Source of the DNA: Merdibacter sp965119685
GTDB taxonomy: Bacteria; Bacillota_I; Bacilli_A; Erysipelotrichales; Erysipelotrichaceae
Reading direction: 5' to 3'
DNA: 64,000 nt
Assembly: GCA_965119685.1 (NCBI GenBank)
Contig: OZ221971.1
Location: 1,798,001-1,862,000 of the forward strand
Shown here: piece by piece, positions 21,817 to 30,642 of the stretch
Numbering within the stretch: the first letter of the stretch is position 1
Layout: every line of letters begins with the position of its first letter
Notes under the pieces: model-generated
What the model was told of the DNA's origin: nothing
Seen by the model: only the letters and a program-made list of their open reading frames with translations
Databases searched by the model: none
Position numbers and translations under genes: made by a program

Positions 21817-22044
21817 CCCATCGGGCATCTTCATAAAAGCATCACATGGTGAAACCTATCAAATGTCAAGGGATATACGTATATTTCTCTATATCTATCG
21901 CCCCTGCCATCTGTCAATGTGATATGCTTTCCTCAAATGCTTGACAAAGAAAATGAAGCAAGCAATTTTAGCTCTTTTCTCAAAAGAGAGGTGTATCGTT
22001 TTATGAAGATTGCTGATTCCATCAATATTTTGAAAGCGACATTG

Positions 22045-24573
22045 CTAATCCTCAAACAGGCTGATCTGCCCCTCGATGTAATCCTCTTCAAACGCTTCCT
22101 CCTGTGCATACGATGCCTGTTCAGGCGCAGGGGTGAGCAGCGGTTCATATTCGATGCGGGCAAACGGTTCATAGAAGCAGAAATCAGGCGTGTGTTTCAC
22201 CGGATTGGAGAAGGTGGCATCACAGCTCATCAGCGCGATGTCCTTCATCGTCAGATAGGTGTTTTCCTCAGCGATCAGCGTAAAGGAATCGCTGAGCTGC
22301 AGGGTACGGATATGCGCAATGACAAAGGGCTTGCTCTTCATCCGTTTACAGATGCGGACACCCTTTGTCGGCCGTCCCAGCACCGGAATATCGCTGATCT
22401 TTACACGCTTCATCGCACATTGATCGCTGATGACTAACAGCTGTGCGCCGTCGTGGCGATAGATGCAGGCAGACGCCGCCAAATCACCGCCGAGATTCAT
22501 CGCCTTGACCCCTTTTGCACGAGTCGAGGTTTCCGGTATGAGCGTAATCGGATAACGCGTGACATAGCCCTCTTGCGAGGCGATCAAAATTTCATCATTC
22601 TCATAAGCGAACAAAGCGTCAACCACGCTGTCTCCCTCTTCCAGTTTGATATTGGTCATCGTCTTGCTTGTGCGGGATGACACATAATCCTTCACGGCTG
22701 TGCGCTTGATCATCCCATACTTGGTTAACGTAATCAGATAACCGGCAGTGTCAAAACGGGAGAGCACATAAGCGGCTAACAGCTTCTCTTTAGAAGTGAT
22801 GCGCACACGGTCGCTGAGATGGGCGCCGATATCCTTCCACTTCGCATCTTCCAGCGCATAGACAGGCAGATAACCATAGGTGCCTGCCTCCGTAAAAAAC
22901 AGCAATGTGTCGAGGGTGTTGACTTCTCGATAACCGATCAGCACATCGCCTTCCTTACAGCCGCTGAGCATATCGTTAGAAGCGTTGTAAGAACGCAAGG
23001 ATACGCGCTTGGCATAGCCATCCTTGGAAATCGTACACATCACCTGCTCGCTGGCGACCATCTGCTTTTGATCGATCACCAGTTCCTCGATCTCCTCCTC
23101 AATGCATGTTCGCCGCGGCGTATCAAAGGTTTTTTGCACCTCGCGCAGTTCATCGATCATCACCCGGCGCAGACGGCGGTTATCGCCGAGGATCTCGTTG
23201 AGGTTTTCGATCTCGTTGACTAGCTGCATGTACTCCTCTTTCAACAATGTGATATCTGTATTGGACAGACGATACAGGCGCATAGTAACGATCGCTTCGG
23301 CCTGCGGCTCACTGAAGTCGAAAGCGTTCATGATCTTTGTTTTGGAATCCGCTTTATCCTTGGAGGAGCGAATGAGCGCGATGATCTCATCAAGGATGGA
23401 TACCGCCTTGATCAAGCCCTCCAAGACGTGACAGCGCTTCTCTTTTTTATCTAAATCAAAGCGGCTGCGGCGCAAAACGACATCCTGACGATGAGCGATG
23501 AAAGCGTCTAACATCCCGCACAGCCCCAGCTGTACCGGACATTTGTTGACAATCGCGATGACGTTGTAGTTATAGGAAATCTGCAAGTCGGTATTTTTAT
23601 AAAGATAATTGAGAATCGTTTGTGCCGAAGCGTCCTTTTTGATGTCTATGACGATGCGTAAACCGTTGCGGTCAGACTCGTCGCGCACATCCAAAATTCC
23701 CTCGATTTTCTTGTTGAGGCGAATATCGTCGATTTTCTTCACCAAAGCGCTTTTGACGACCTCATAGGGAATCTCACTGACAATCAGCTGCTGCATCGAT
23801 TTACTCTGTTCGATGGCGACCTGACTGCGGACGATGACGCGCCCTTTCCCCTCTGTAAATGCCTGGCGGATTCCTTCAATGCCCTGGACGATTCCCCCTG
23901 TAGGAAAATCGGGACCCTTGACAAACTGCATCAGCTCTTCCAAGGTGCTGCCGGGATGTTGAATGCGATAAATCGCCGCATCCAGCACCTCGCCTAGGTT
24001 GTGGGGCGGAATGTTTGTCGCATAACCGGCGGCAATGCCGGTGATGCCGTTGACGAGCAGGTTGGGATAGCGGGAAGGCAGCACGGTGGGCTCCATCTTC
24101 TCATCATCGAAATTCGGCGCCCACAAAACGGTGTCTTTCTCAATATCCGCCAGCATGAAATCGGCGATTTTGGAAAGCCTCGCCTCTGTATATCGCATCG
24201 CCGCCGCCGGATCATCATCGATCGATCCGTTGTTTCCCTGCATGTCGATGAGCGGATTGGTGATCTTCCAATTCTGCGACATCCGCACCATCGCATCATA
24301 GACGCTTCTGTCTCCATGAGGATGGTAGTTGGCGATGACGTTGCCCACCGTCTTCGCCGATTTGCGATAGGGCTTCTCATAGGTGTTGCCATCTTCATAC
24401 ATCGAATACAGAATGCGCCGCTGTACCGGCTTTAAGCCGTCACGGGCATCAGGAAGGGCACGGTCTTGAATGATGTATTTGGAATAGCGGGCAAAACGAT
24501 CGCTCATGATCTCCTCTAACGGGGTGTGGATCACATGCGAGTGTACGACGGTTTCTTTCTCTTTTTGTTTCAT
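22045..24573 (-). CDS. parC: DNA topoisomerase IV subunit A
   Basis: Decatenates replicated chromosomes together with ParE. The 842-residue protein has the winged-helix/tower domains with NYHPHGDRSVYDAMVRMSQ, catalytic Tyr128 in AAMRYTEAR, and a C-terminal pinwheel of degenerate repeats (about residues 500-790), lacking the GyrA-box typical of gyrase. Its ATG overlaps the parE stop (ATGA). Position 89 is Arg (codon AGA) where quinolone-sensitive ParC normally has Ser. ParC rather than GyrA is inferred from pairing with parE and from the sequence around the active site. Confidence 0.94.
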   Translation of the reverse strand: MKQKEKETVVHSHVIHTPLEEIMSDRFARYSKYIIQDRALPDARDGLKPVQRRILYSMYEDGNTYEKPYRKSAKTVGNVIANYHPHGDRSVYDAMVRMSQNWKITNPLIDMQGNNGSIDDDPAAAMRYTEARLSKIADFMLADIEKDTVLWAPNFDDEKMEPTVLPSRYPNLLVNGITGIAAGYATNIPPHNLGEVLDAAIYRIQHPGSTLEELMQFVKGPDFPTGGIVQGIEGIRQAFTEGKGRVIVRSQVAIEQSKSMQQLIVSEIPYEVVKSALVKKIDDIRLNKKIEGILDVRDESDRNGLRIVIDIKKDASAQTILNYLYKNTDLQISYNYNVIAIVNKCPVQLGLCGMLDAFIAHRQDVVLRRSRFDLDKKEKRCHVLEGLIKAVSILDEIIALIRSSKDKADSKTKIMNAFDFSEPQAEAIVTMRLYRLSNTDITLLKEEYMQLVNEIENLNEILGDNRRLRRVMIDELREVQKTFDTPRRTCIEEEIEELVIDQKQMVASEQVMCTISKDGYAKRVSLRSYNASNDMLSGCKEGDVLIGYREVNTLDTLLFFTEAGTYGYLPVYALEDAKWKDIGAHLSDRVRITSKEKLLAAYVLSRFDTAGYLITLTKYGMIKRTAVKDYVSSRTSKTMTNIKLEEGDSVVDALFAYENDEILIASQEGYVTRYPITLIPETSTRAKGVKAMNLGGDLAASACIYRHDGAQLLVISDQCAMKRVKISDIPVLGRPTKGVRICKRMKSKPFVIAHIRTLQLSDSFTLIAEENTYLTMKDIALMSCDATFSNPVKHTPDFCFYEPFARIEYEPLLTPAPEQASYAQEEAFEEDYIEGQISLFED

Positions 24574-26504
24574 CGCTGTTCCACCTCCTTGCCATAATCA
24601 TCTTCCAATGTGAAAGAGACGTTGTTTTCAATCCATTCCCGGCGCAGGTCCGCCTTATCGCCCATCAGCACGGAAATCCGCCGCTCGGCGCTCATCGCAT
24701 CCTCGATATTCACCTGAATGAGCGAGCGGGTCTGCGGATTCATCGTCGTATCCCACAGCTGATCGGCATTCATCTCACCGAGTCCCTTATAGCGCTGAAG
24801 CGTATAGCCCTTAGGAAAGCTTTTACGCAAGGCGGAAAGCTCCTCGTCGCTCCATGCATATTGAATCTGTTTGCCCTTTTGCATTTTATAGAGCGGCGGC
24901 ATGGCGATGTAGAGCATCCCCTGATCGATGAGATCGCGCATATAGCGGTAAAAGAAAGTGAGCAGCAGCGTCTGAATGTGTGCACCGTCGGTATCGGCAT
25001 CGGTCATGATGATGACCTTGTGATAGTTGCTGTCCTCGGCATGAAAGCCGGCGCCGATGCCTGCTCCCAACGCATGCACAATCGTGTTGAGCTCTTCGTT
25101 TTTCTCGATGCTGGCAATGCTTGCCTTTTCGGTGTTCAACACCTTACCGCGCAGCGGCAAAATCGCCTGATATTTGGAATCTCTGCCCTGCTTGGCACTG
25201 CCTCCGGCACTGTCGCCCTCCACCAGATAGAGTTCCTTGCGTCTGGCGTCCTTGGATTGCGCGCTGGCCAGTTTTCCCGAGAGAATGCGTTCGCTTTTTC
25301 CTTTGCTCTTTCCTTTGCGGGCGTCCTCGCGCGCCTTGCGCGCCGCCTCGCGGGCGCTGCTCGCCTTGATCATCTTGCGCACCAACGCAAAAGCGATCTC
25401 TTTGTTTTCCTCTAAAAAGAAGCTGAGCTGCTCGCTGACGATGTTATCAACGGCGCTTTTGGCCTCGCTGGTCCCCAGCTTGCTCTTCGTCTGCCCTTCA
25501 AATTGCAGCAGATGCTCGGGAATCGAACAGGAGAGGACGACGGTCAACCCCTCGCGGACGTCGCTGCCCTCAAAATTCTTATCTTTTTCTTTCAACAATC
25601 CGTTTTTACGGGCAAATTCGTTGAATACTTTAGTAAATGCGTTGCGCACGCCGCTTTCATGCGTACCGCCGTCTTTGGTACGCACCATGTTGACGAAGGA
25701 AAAGATATTTTCCTGATACTCGTCGGTATATTGAAAGGCGCATTCCACCTTGATCTCGTTGACGACGCCGGCAAAGCTGACTGCCGGATGAAAGACATGC
25801 TTATCCTCGTGCAGATAATCGACAAACGCTTCCAGTCCGTTTTCATAATGATACACGGCTTTGCGCTGTTCCTCCTTGCGATCGTCAATGACGATCATCG
25901 TCAGCCCTTTCAGCAGGAAAGCATTCTCCTGCGCACGTTCACAGATGCTGGAAAAGGAGAAGCGTGTCGTCGAAAAAATGGAAGCGTCCGGCAAAAATTG
26001 TACCTTAGAACCGCTTTTCGTACGCTTGCCCACTTTTTTCAGCTTACCGATCTCCTTGCCGCCGTTATGAAACTCCATCTCATAGACATCCTGTCCATCG
26101 CACACCGTCACCTTGACCCATGCGCTTAGCGCATTGACGACGCTGGCGCCCACGCCATGCAGACCGCCGCTGGTTTTATAGCCGCCCTCACTGCTGAATT
26201 TTCCTCCGGCATGCAAAACGGTGAAGATGACTTGCAAGGTGGAAACACCGCTGGCATGCTTACCCACCGGCATCCCACGGCCAAAGTCTTCCACGCTGAT
26301 AGAGCCATCCTTTTCCAACGTGATGGCAATCGTGTCGCCGTATCCGTTGAGCGCTTCATCCATCGAATTATCCACGATCTCCCATACGAGATGGTGAAGT
26401 CCGCGATAATCAGTAGAGCCGATATACATACCCGGCCGTTTGCGGACAGCCTCCAGCCCTTCCAATATCTGTATGCTAGTTTCATCATATCGCTTCTGCG
26501 CCAT
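24570..26504 (-). CDS. parE: DNA topoisomerase IV subunit B
   Basis: ATPase subunit of topoisomerase IV. The 644 residues have the GHKL ATPase start (LEAVRKRPGMYIGSTDYRGL, EIVDNSMDEA), the transducer domain, and the TOPRIM part with LVEGDSAGGSAKQGRD and MTDADTDGAHIQTLLL, then GLGEMNADQLWDTTM. The order and length fit ParE. It overlaps parC by 4 nt, so the subunits are co-translated. A TATAAT with TGT before it lies at 26539-26544 on the minus strand as a likely -10. Confidence 0.95.
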   Translation of the reverse strand: MAQKRYDETSIQILEGLEAVRKRPGMYIGSTDYRGLHHLVWEIVDNSMDEALNGYGDTIAITLEKDGSISVEDFGRGMPVGKHASGVSTLQVIFTVLHAGGKFSSEGGYKTSGGLHGVGASVVNALSAWVKVTVCDGQDVYEMEFHNGGKEIGKLKKVGKRTKSGSKVQFLPDASIFSTTRFSFSSICERAQENAFLLKGLTMIVIDDRKEEQRKAVYHYENGLEAFVDYLHEDKHVFHPAVSFAGVVNEIKVECAFQYTDEYQENIFSFVNMVRTKDGGTHESGVRNAFTKVFNEFARKNGLLKEKDKNFEGSDVREGLTVVLSCSIPEHLLQFEGQTKSKLGTSEAKSAVDNIVSEQLSFFLEENKEIAFALVRKMIKASSAREAARKAREDARKGKSKGKSERILSGKLASAQSKDARRKELYLVEGDSAGGSAKQGRDSKYQAILPLRGKVLNTEKASIASIEKNEELNTIVHALGAGIGAGFHAEDSNYHKVIIMTDADTDGAHIQTLLLTFFYRYMRDLIDQGMLYIAMPPLYKMQKGKQIQYAWSDEELSALRKSFPKGYTLQRYKGLGEMNADQLWDTTMNPQTRSLIQVNIEDAMSAERRISVLMGDKADLRREWIENNVSFTLEDDYGKEVEQR

Positions 26505-26538
26505 ACAAGCACCTCTCTTTTCAAAATCAATCTAGCTT

Positions 26539-26544
26539 ATTATA
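26539..26544 (-). promoter_or_regulatory. Probable extended -10 of the parE-parC operon
   Basis: TGT-TATAAT about 35 nt before parE; the hexamer 17 nt upstream is TTTATT, a weak -35. Confidence 0.5.
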
Positions 26545-26616
26545 ACAAAAACAATTTTCAAAATAAATGTGATTTCCGTACTTTTTCAATCGCGAACGAT
26601 TCCCTGTGCCGTTATG

Positions 26617-26652
26617 AAAAATGTCTGCTCCTTGTAAAACAGACATTTTTTA
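26617..26652. terminator. Hairpin with T tracts on both sides, terminator of the esterase gene
   Basis: AATGTCTG and CAGACATT pair across a 12-nt loop and are flanked by A and T runs, so it could stop transcription in both directions. It lies about 180 nt after the esterase gene. Confidence 0.65.
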
Positions 26653-26830
26653 CACCCATTATAGAAACGATTTCATCCTTGCCCTCATGCTCCTCTTCAA
26701 CAATGCACTTTTTCTCTCAAACAAGGGACAACAGGATTTCTCAAACGGACACTAGAACAGTCGCCTAGATCCCTACCGCAATCCCTATTCACTCATCACA
26801 CGGTTAATATACGACCCTGCAGCTGCGTGC

Positions 26831-27769
26831 TCAAACCTGTGCAGAGACATTTTCCATGGCTGCAAAGCATTCTTGAATGAAACGATGATAAAGGGAAATC
26901 GCCTCATCGCTCCAAAAGACGGCGCCCCCATGTCCGCCATGGCGGACGATATAAAGCTCCGCCTGTTTTCCTGCCTGCTTTAGCGCGCGATACAGCTGTA
27001 CGCTTTGTTTGCAGGACACCGTCGCATCCTTGCTGCCATGCAGAATCAACATCGGAGGAACATCTTCATGGACGTAAGAGATCGCGCAAGCTTTCCTCGC
27101 CTCCTCGATGTGCTCATCAATATCAAATCCCATCAGCATCCCTTCCGGGCTATCCAAGCGCTGGTGATTCAAAGTGCTGGGAAAGCCATCGGACATCGTA
27201 ATGTCCACTGCCCCGTATAAATCGATAATTCCGGCGACCTGTGGGGTGATGGCAGGATCGTCAGGTGCATCCATCAGCGTCGTTTTTGCGCTCATACCCG
27301 CCAAGCATGCGACATGGCCGCCGGAGGAGCTTCCTATCAACACGATCCGCCCTTCGTCTACATGATACTCCTTGGCATGGCGTTTCATAAAGCGGACGGC
27401 ATTTTTCACATCGATCACCTGTGCGGGATGATGGGCGATACCGCTGTGACGGTATTCGACAATCGCGACGACATACCCCTTTTCCGCCAGCTTTCCCAAA
27501 CGGCTGACGCTGCGAAAGCGAGACTGCTTCTTCCATGCGCCGCCGGGCACATAAAGCACGCAGGGAAATTGACGCGACGAATCATTCATCACGCTAGGCT
27601 GCAAGATCTGCAAATGCAGTTCGCCGCTCGCATCACAGGCATAGACCACATCGCAAAGATAATCGACATTCACCTCATCGCCGCGTATGAATAGCGTTTT
27701 CGCCCCTTCGATCGCCTCCTCATACTCCGGCATCGTCTCACTCGTATCACCTTTCGCTTCTAACTTCAT
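26831..27769 (-). CDS. Alpha/beta-hydrolase (BD-FAE / esterase-lipase type)
   Basis: Predicted cytosolic carboxylesterase, substrate unknown. The 312 residues have the oxyanion region LYVPGGAWKK, the nucleophile elbow GSSSGGHVA, the acid in LHGSKDATV and the His in RHGGHGGAV, in the right order for the triad. Acetylxylan- or feruloyl-esterase relatives in gut Firmicutes share the pattern GSSSGGH, but that is not enough to name the substrate. There is no signal peptide. Its own ribosome site (GGGGG) and a terminator indicate a single-gene unit. Divergent from plsY. Confidence 0.88.
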   Translation of the reverse strand: MKLEAKGDTSETMPEYEEAIEGAKTLFIRGDEVNVDYLCDVVYACDASGELHLQILQPSVMNDSSRQFPCVLYVPGGAWKKQSRFRSVSRLGKLAEKGYVVAIVEYRHSGIAHHPAQVIDVKNAVRFMKRHAKEYHVDEGRIVLIGSSSGGHVACLAGMSAKTTLMDAPDDPAITPQVAGIIDLYGAVDITMSDGFPSTLNHQRLDSPEGMLMGFDIDEHIEEARKACAISYVHEDVPPMLILHGSKDATVSCKQSVQLYRALKQAGKQAELYIVRHGGHGGAVFWSDEAISLYHRFIQECFAAMENVSAQV

Positions 27770-27919
27770 TCGTCAAATCCCCCTTTCTCACACCGCTTTC
27801 TTCCTCTTGCGCAGCACAAAAGAAAAATCACCTTCTCATGGAACGCAGTGCGCTCTTTGCTCATAAGTACATTATATAATAATGAGCGCTGCAATCAAAT
27901 CACTTTTCTGCCAAACTCT

Positions 27920-27947
27920 TTGCAACAGGGGGAAACAATGGTAAAAT
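27920..27947 (+). promoter_or_regulatory. Promoter of plsY
   Basis: -35 TTGCAA (27920-27925), 16-nt spacer, -10 TAAAAT (27942-27947). Confidence 0.6.
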
Positions 27948-27985
27948 AAAGGCGTTCGATTAAAATAACAAGGGGGATCATTTTT

Positions 27986-28606
27986 ATGGAGTCTTTTTTC
28001 TCAATACCATCTTTAGCATGTATCCTTTGCGGCTATCTGCTGGGTTCAATACCGTTTGCCCTAGTCATCGGAAAGCTGTTCTATAAGACGGACGTCCGCA
28101 ATTTCGGCAGCGGCAATCTGGGAGGAACCAACGCCGGACGTGTCCTTGGCGCGAAAGCCGGCGCGGCGGTTATCGCCTGCGACATTCTCAAGGTCGTCCT
28201 CGCGATCGCTCTCAGCGCGCTCATCTCTCCCAGCGTTTCCATCTGGACGGGATTAGCGGCGGCGATCGGTCACTGCTATCCGATATTTGCTCATTTCAAA
28301 GGAGGAAAAGCAGTGGCAACGATGTTTGGTTTCCTGCTGGCAACCAGCATCTTCACCTTCCAAAACGCTTGGTATTTGATCGTTCCGTTAGCAGCGTTCC
28401 TCGCTTTGCTGATCGTGTTTAAAATGGTGTCTTTATCCAGCATGGTGGCCGCAATGGCTTCCAGCATCTTCATCACCTGCATGCAATGGGAAACCCCTGA
28501 AATTCTCCTTGCCAGCTGGCTGATGACGTTGTTAATCATCTATCGCCACCGTTCTAATATCCAAAAGATCGCGCACGGGGAGGAAAACAAGATTTCCTGG
28601 CTGTAA
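27986..28606 (+). CDS. plsY: Acyl-phosphate glycerol-3-phosphate acyltransferase PlsY
   Basis: Membrane enzyme making lysophosphatidate from acyl-phosphate and glycerol-3-phosphate. The 206 residues have about five spans and the three family motifs: GYLLGSIPFALVIGK, then NFGSGNLGGTNAGRVLG (a variant of the usual SGNPGATN), and GHCYPIFAHFKGGKAVAT. GGGGGATC precedes the ATG. Divergent from the esterase gene. Confidence 0.94.
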   Translation: MESFFSIPSLACILCGYLLGSIPFALVIGKLFYKTDVRNFGSGNLGGTNAGRVLGAKAGAAVIACDILKVVLAIALSALISPSVSIWTGLAAAIGHCYPIFAHFKGGKAVATMFGFLLATSIFTFQNAWYLIVPLAAFLALLIVFKMVSLSSMVAAMASSIFITCMQWETPEILLASWLMTLLIIYRHRSNIQKIAHGEENKISWL

Positions 28607-28742
28607 CCCAGCGTCAAGGGCAGTGCTCCTGCGGACGTGCATTGCGATAACCGCTCATGTATGCACCTTGCGTGCAAGACTTGGATTTTCTCCCGGCTTG
28701 TACCGATACAAACAAAGTACAGGAAAAACAGCAAAACATAAA

Positions 28743-28823
28743 CAAAACACAGCAAATGAGCAGCTGCTTCCCTCCTAGTCAACAAGAGAGGAAGATGCGC
28801 TTTCTCACTAGCTGTGTTTTTTA
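28743..28823. terminator. Long imperfect hairpin between plsY and the glycosyltransferase gene
   Basis: AAAACACAGC at 28744-28753 pairs with GCTGTGTTTT at 28811-28820, and the inside arms (TGAG/CTCA, CTTCC/GGAAG) pair partly. It ends in TTTTTT on the plus strand. It can serve as a terminator for the two convergent genes. The 140 nt between plsY and this hairpin hold nothing I recognise. Confidence 0.5.
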
Positions 28824-28830
28824 TGCCCGC

Positions 28831-29838
28831 TCAGGATTCCTGCGGCATGCGGTGTTTTTGATTTGCCTGAACCATCGTCGATGCGCTTGGCGTCTGAATG
28901 CGCAGGCGGCTGCCAAATTTCAGCCGAGCAATTCCTAAAACGAGCTTATACAGCAAGCGGCATAGCCATGGCTGCTCGCTCAGCTCCAAATAAGGCAATG
29001 GGTAGGCGTGAATCTCCTTTCGCTTGACAAAGATGATCATCGCATAAAGCACCAGCAAATTCGTCACAAAGAAGTTTTGTGCATTGCTGATCTGCGCATC
29101 CGGATACGCCTGTTTCAGCATCATCTCCTGATATTCAAACGCCGGGCGCATCTGCAAAAGCGTTTCGACATCCATGGCAAATACGCCGTTTTTATTCATA
29201 AAGCTGCCCTTGCGCTGGACATAGTGGTAATAGCGCTGCGGCATCGTGACGATCGTATCGGCATTCATAAACAGCTTAAACACCGTGCACACATCCTCAA
29301 ATACCTGGCGTTTCTCAGGAAAGCTCACTCCGCGAAACACCTTTGCGCGATACAGCTTCCCCCATGGATAGTTATTTACTTTCGTATTTTTCAGCAAAAG
29401 CTTGAGCGCCGAGAGCTGATCCAGCTTTTGATAGGCAGGCGCGCGGCGGTTGAAAAAGCCAAAACGAAATTCCATGCGATAAAAGCATTGAACAATATCA
29501 GCCTGCTGGGCTTTAATGACCTCTGCCATCTGTGTTACCATATCCGCTTCGATATAATCGTCGCTGTCCACAAACAGGTAATACTCTCCCTGCGCCTGGC
29601 GAAGCGCCGTATTGCGGGCGCTGCTCACCCCGCTGTTTTCCTGATAGTAATAGCGAAAACGTGTGTCCTGACGACAATAACGCTCACAGATCGCCGCGCT
29701 TTGATCACTGGAGCCGTCATTGACCAAAATAATCTCCAAAGGCGTATATGTCTGCGCAGCCAGCGATCGCAGACAGCGTTCCAAATAGTCCTCCACATTG
29801 TAGATGGGAACGATGATGCTGACCATATCCTTTATCAT
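28831..29838 (-). CDS. Glycosyltransferase family 2
   Basis: GT-A fold sugar transferase, cytosolic face, probably for a cell-surface polysaccharide. The 335 residues begin MVSIIVPIYNVEDYLERCL, have NDGSSDQSAAICERY for nucleotide-sugar binding, and YLFVDSDDYIEADM with the DxD-type metal site at SDD. The C-terminal third is helical and of low similarity. It stands alone, so the acceptor cannot be told. Its promoter lies about 280 nt upstream at 30118-30147. Confidence 0.88.
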   Translation of the reverse strand: MIKDMVSIIVPIYNVEDYLERCLRSLAAQTYTPLEIILVNDGSSDQSAAICERYCRQDTRFRYYYQENSGVSSARNTALRQAQGEYYLFVDSDDYIEADMVTQMAEVIKAQQADIVQCFYRMEFRFGFFNRRAPAYQKLDQLSALKLLLKNTKVNNYPWGKLYRAKVFRGVSFPEKRQVFEDVCTVFKLFMNADTIVTMPQRYYHYVQRKGSFMNKNGVFAMDVETLLQMRPAFEYQEMMLKQAYPDAQISNAQNFFVTNLLVLYAMIIFVKRKEIHAYPLPYLELSEQPWLCRLLYKLVLGIARLKFGSRLRIQTPSASTMVQANQKHRMPQES

Positions 29839-30117
29839 TTGTCAATCCTCCCTGTCCGTTTCCCCTTTTACGCTTGCATAGGGAAACTCTACGAGTATTT
29901 CAACAGATCGCCGTCGCTTTCTATATGGATGCCGCCTGTGAGAAACCGTTTCTGTCAACAATTCTTCTCTTTTGTCGGCGCCTTCACGGCGAAGCTTAGA
30001 CGCACACTTGGCGCAGGCATCTGATGTATCAGCTTTTTATACCTGAATCTCTCCATATCCTCATCACTGCCATATGTCTTTCGCGATGGTTGTCGGGACA
30101 GATCTTTGGCACAGCCT
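29839..30117 (-). other. Long 5' leader of the glycosyltransferase gene, no gene supported
   Basis: About 280 nt between the promoter and the start codon. It contains a small frame of 33 codons with weak start context and a GGCGCC/GGCGCC-type inverted block near 29975-29995. I cannot assign a function. Confidence 0.4.
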
Positions 30118-30147
30118 ATTGTACACGGTTTCCTATCCTGTTGTCAA
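30118..30147 (-). promoter_or_regulatory. Strong promoter reading towards the glycosyltransferase gene
   Basis: Minus strand -35 TTGACA (30142-30147), 18-nt spacer, -10 TACAAT (30118-30123). Confidence 0.75.
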
Positions 30148-30281
30148 AAAAACCGATAATTTTCTGCATCGTTATCAGCATTCACCACGCGCTCGTCTTT
30201 TTCCAAACGGTTTTGACGCTTCAGGAAACCTTTATCCACAGCCACGATACCGCTCCTTTTCAATTTTGATACGGTTGCCAT
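30144..30281 (-). CDS. Possible 45-residue basic protein, doubtful
   Basis: Begins MATVSKLKRSGIVAVDKGFL and ends NADNDAENYRFF; the mix of charged and hydrophobic residues looks coding. There is no properly spaced ribosome site (AGAGG touches the ATG), and the stop sits on the promoter of the next gene. A second short frame at 30232-30330, shifted by one base, ends with VMLEDGNRIKIEKERYR. Together they could be a decayed gene. Low confidence. Confidence 0.25.
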   Translation of the reverse strand: MATVSKLKRSGIVAVDKGFLKRQNRLEKDERVVNADNDAENYRFF

Positions 30282-30532
30282 CCTCTAACATCACCGCTCT
30301 CTTTCCCTCATCATTCACTCCCACTCTCATCAAAAGCAATAGCGATACTGAAAAATCGGCTGCTTTTTGTGATAAACAGAGAACGATCGCGCATACGCTG
30401 TGTTAGGGAGCACGCAGGGAGGTTTCACAGCCGTTTGCAGGCTATGCCAAAAGGAAGGCAAACCGCAACGCCCACCTGCTATATCCACATTCTGTCATGT
30501 ATCTTTCCGGTGTTTCATGCCATGAAAATACA

Positions 30533-30561
30533 TTGACAAACAGCCGGAATTCCCCTATACT
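30533..30561 (+). promoter_or_regulatory. Strong SigA-type promoter of the glutamine synthetase gene
   Basis: -35 TTGACA (30533-30538), 17-nt spacer, -10 TATACT (30556-30561). The leader to the ATG is only about 75 nt. Confidence 0.85.
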
Positions 30562-30579
30562 ATCAGCATAGAACAGCTA

Positions 30580-30615
30580 GGCGCTGCCGGTCCTTCTTGG
30601 CTGGCGGCGCCTTTT
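30580..30615 (+). promoter_or_regulatory. GC-rich leader hairpin with T tract before glutamine synthetase
   Basis: GGCGCTGCCGG (30580-30590) pairs over 11 bp, with two G-U pairs, with CTGGCGGCGCC (30601-30611) and is followed by TTTT. It lies between promoter and start codon, so it may act as an attenuator or a stability hairpin. Confidence 0.5.
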
Positions 30616-30642
30616 CCCAAACCGCGTAAAGGAGGTACACGC

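Noticed and set aside
29008..30024. A 338-codon plus-strand frame
   Set aside because: It is opposite the glycosyltransferase gene for most of its length, and that gene has all family motifs.
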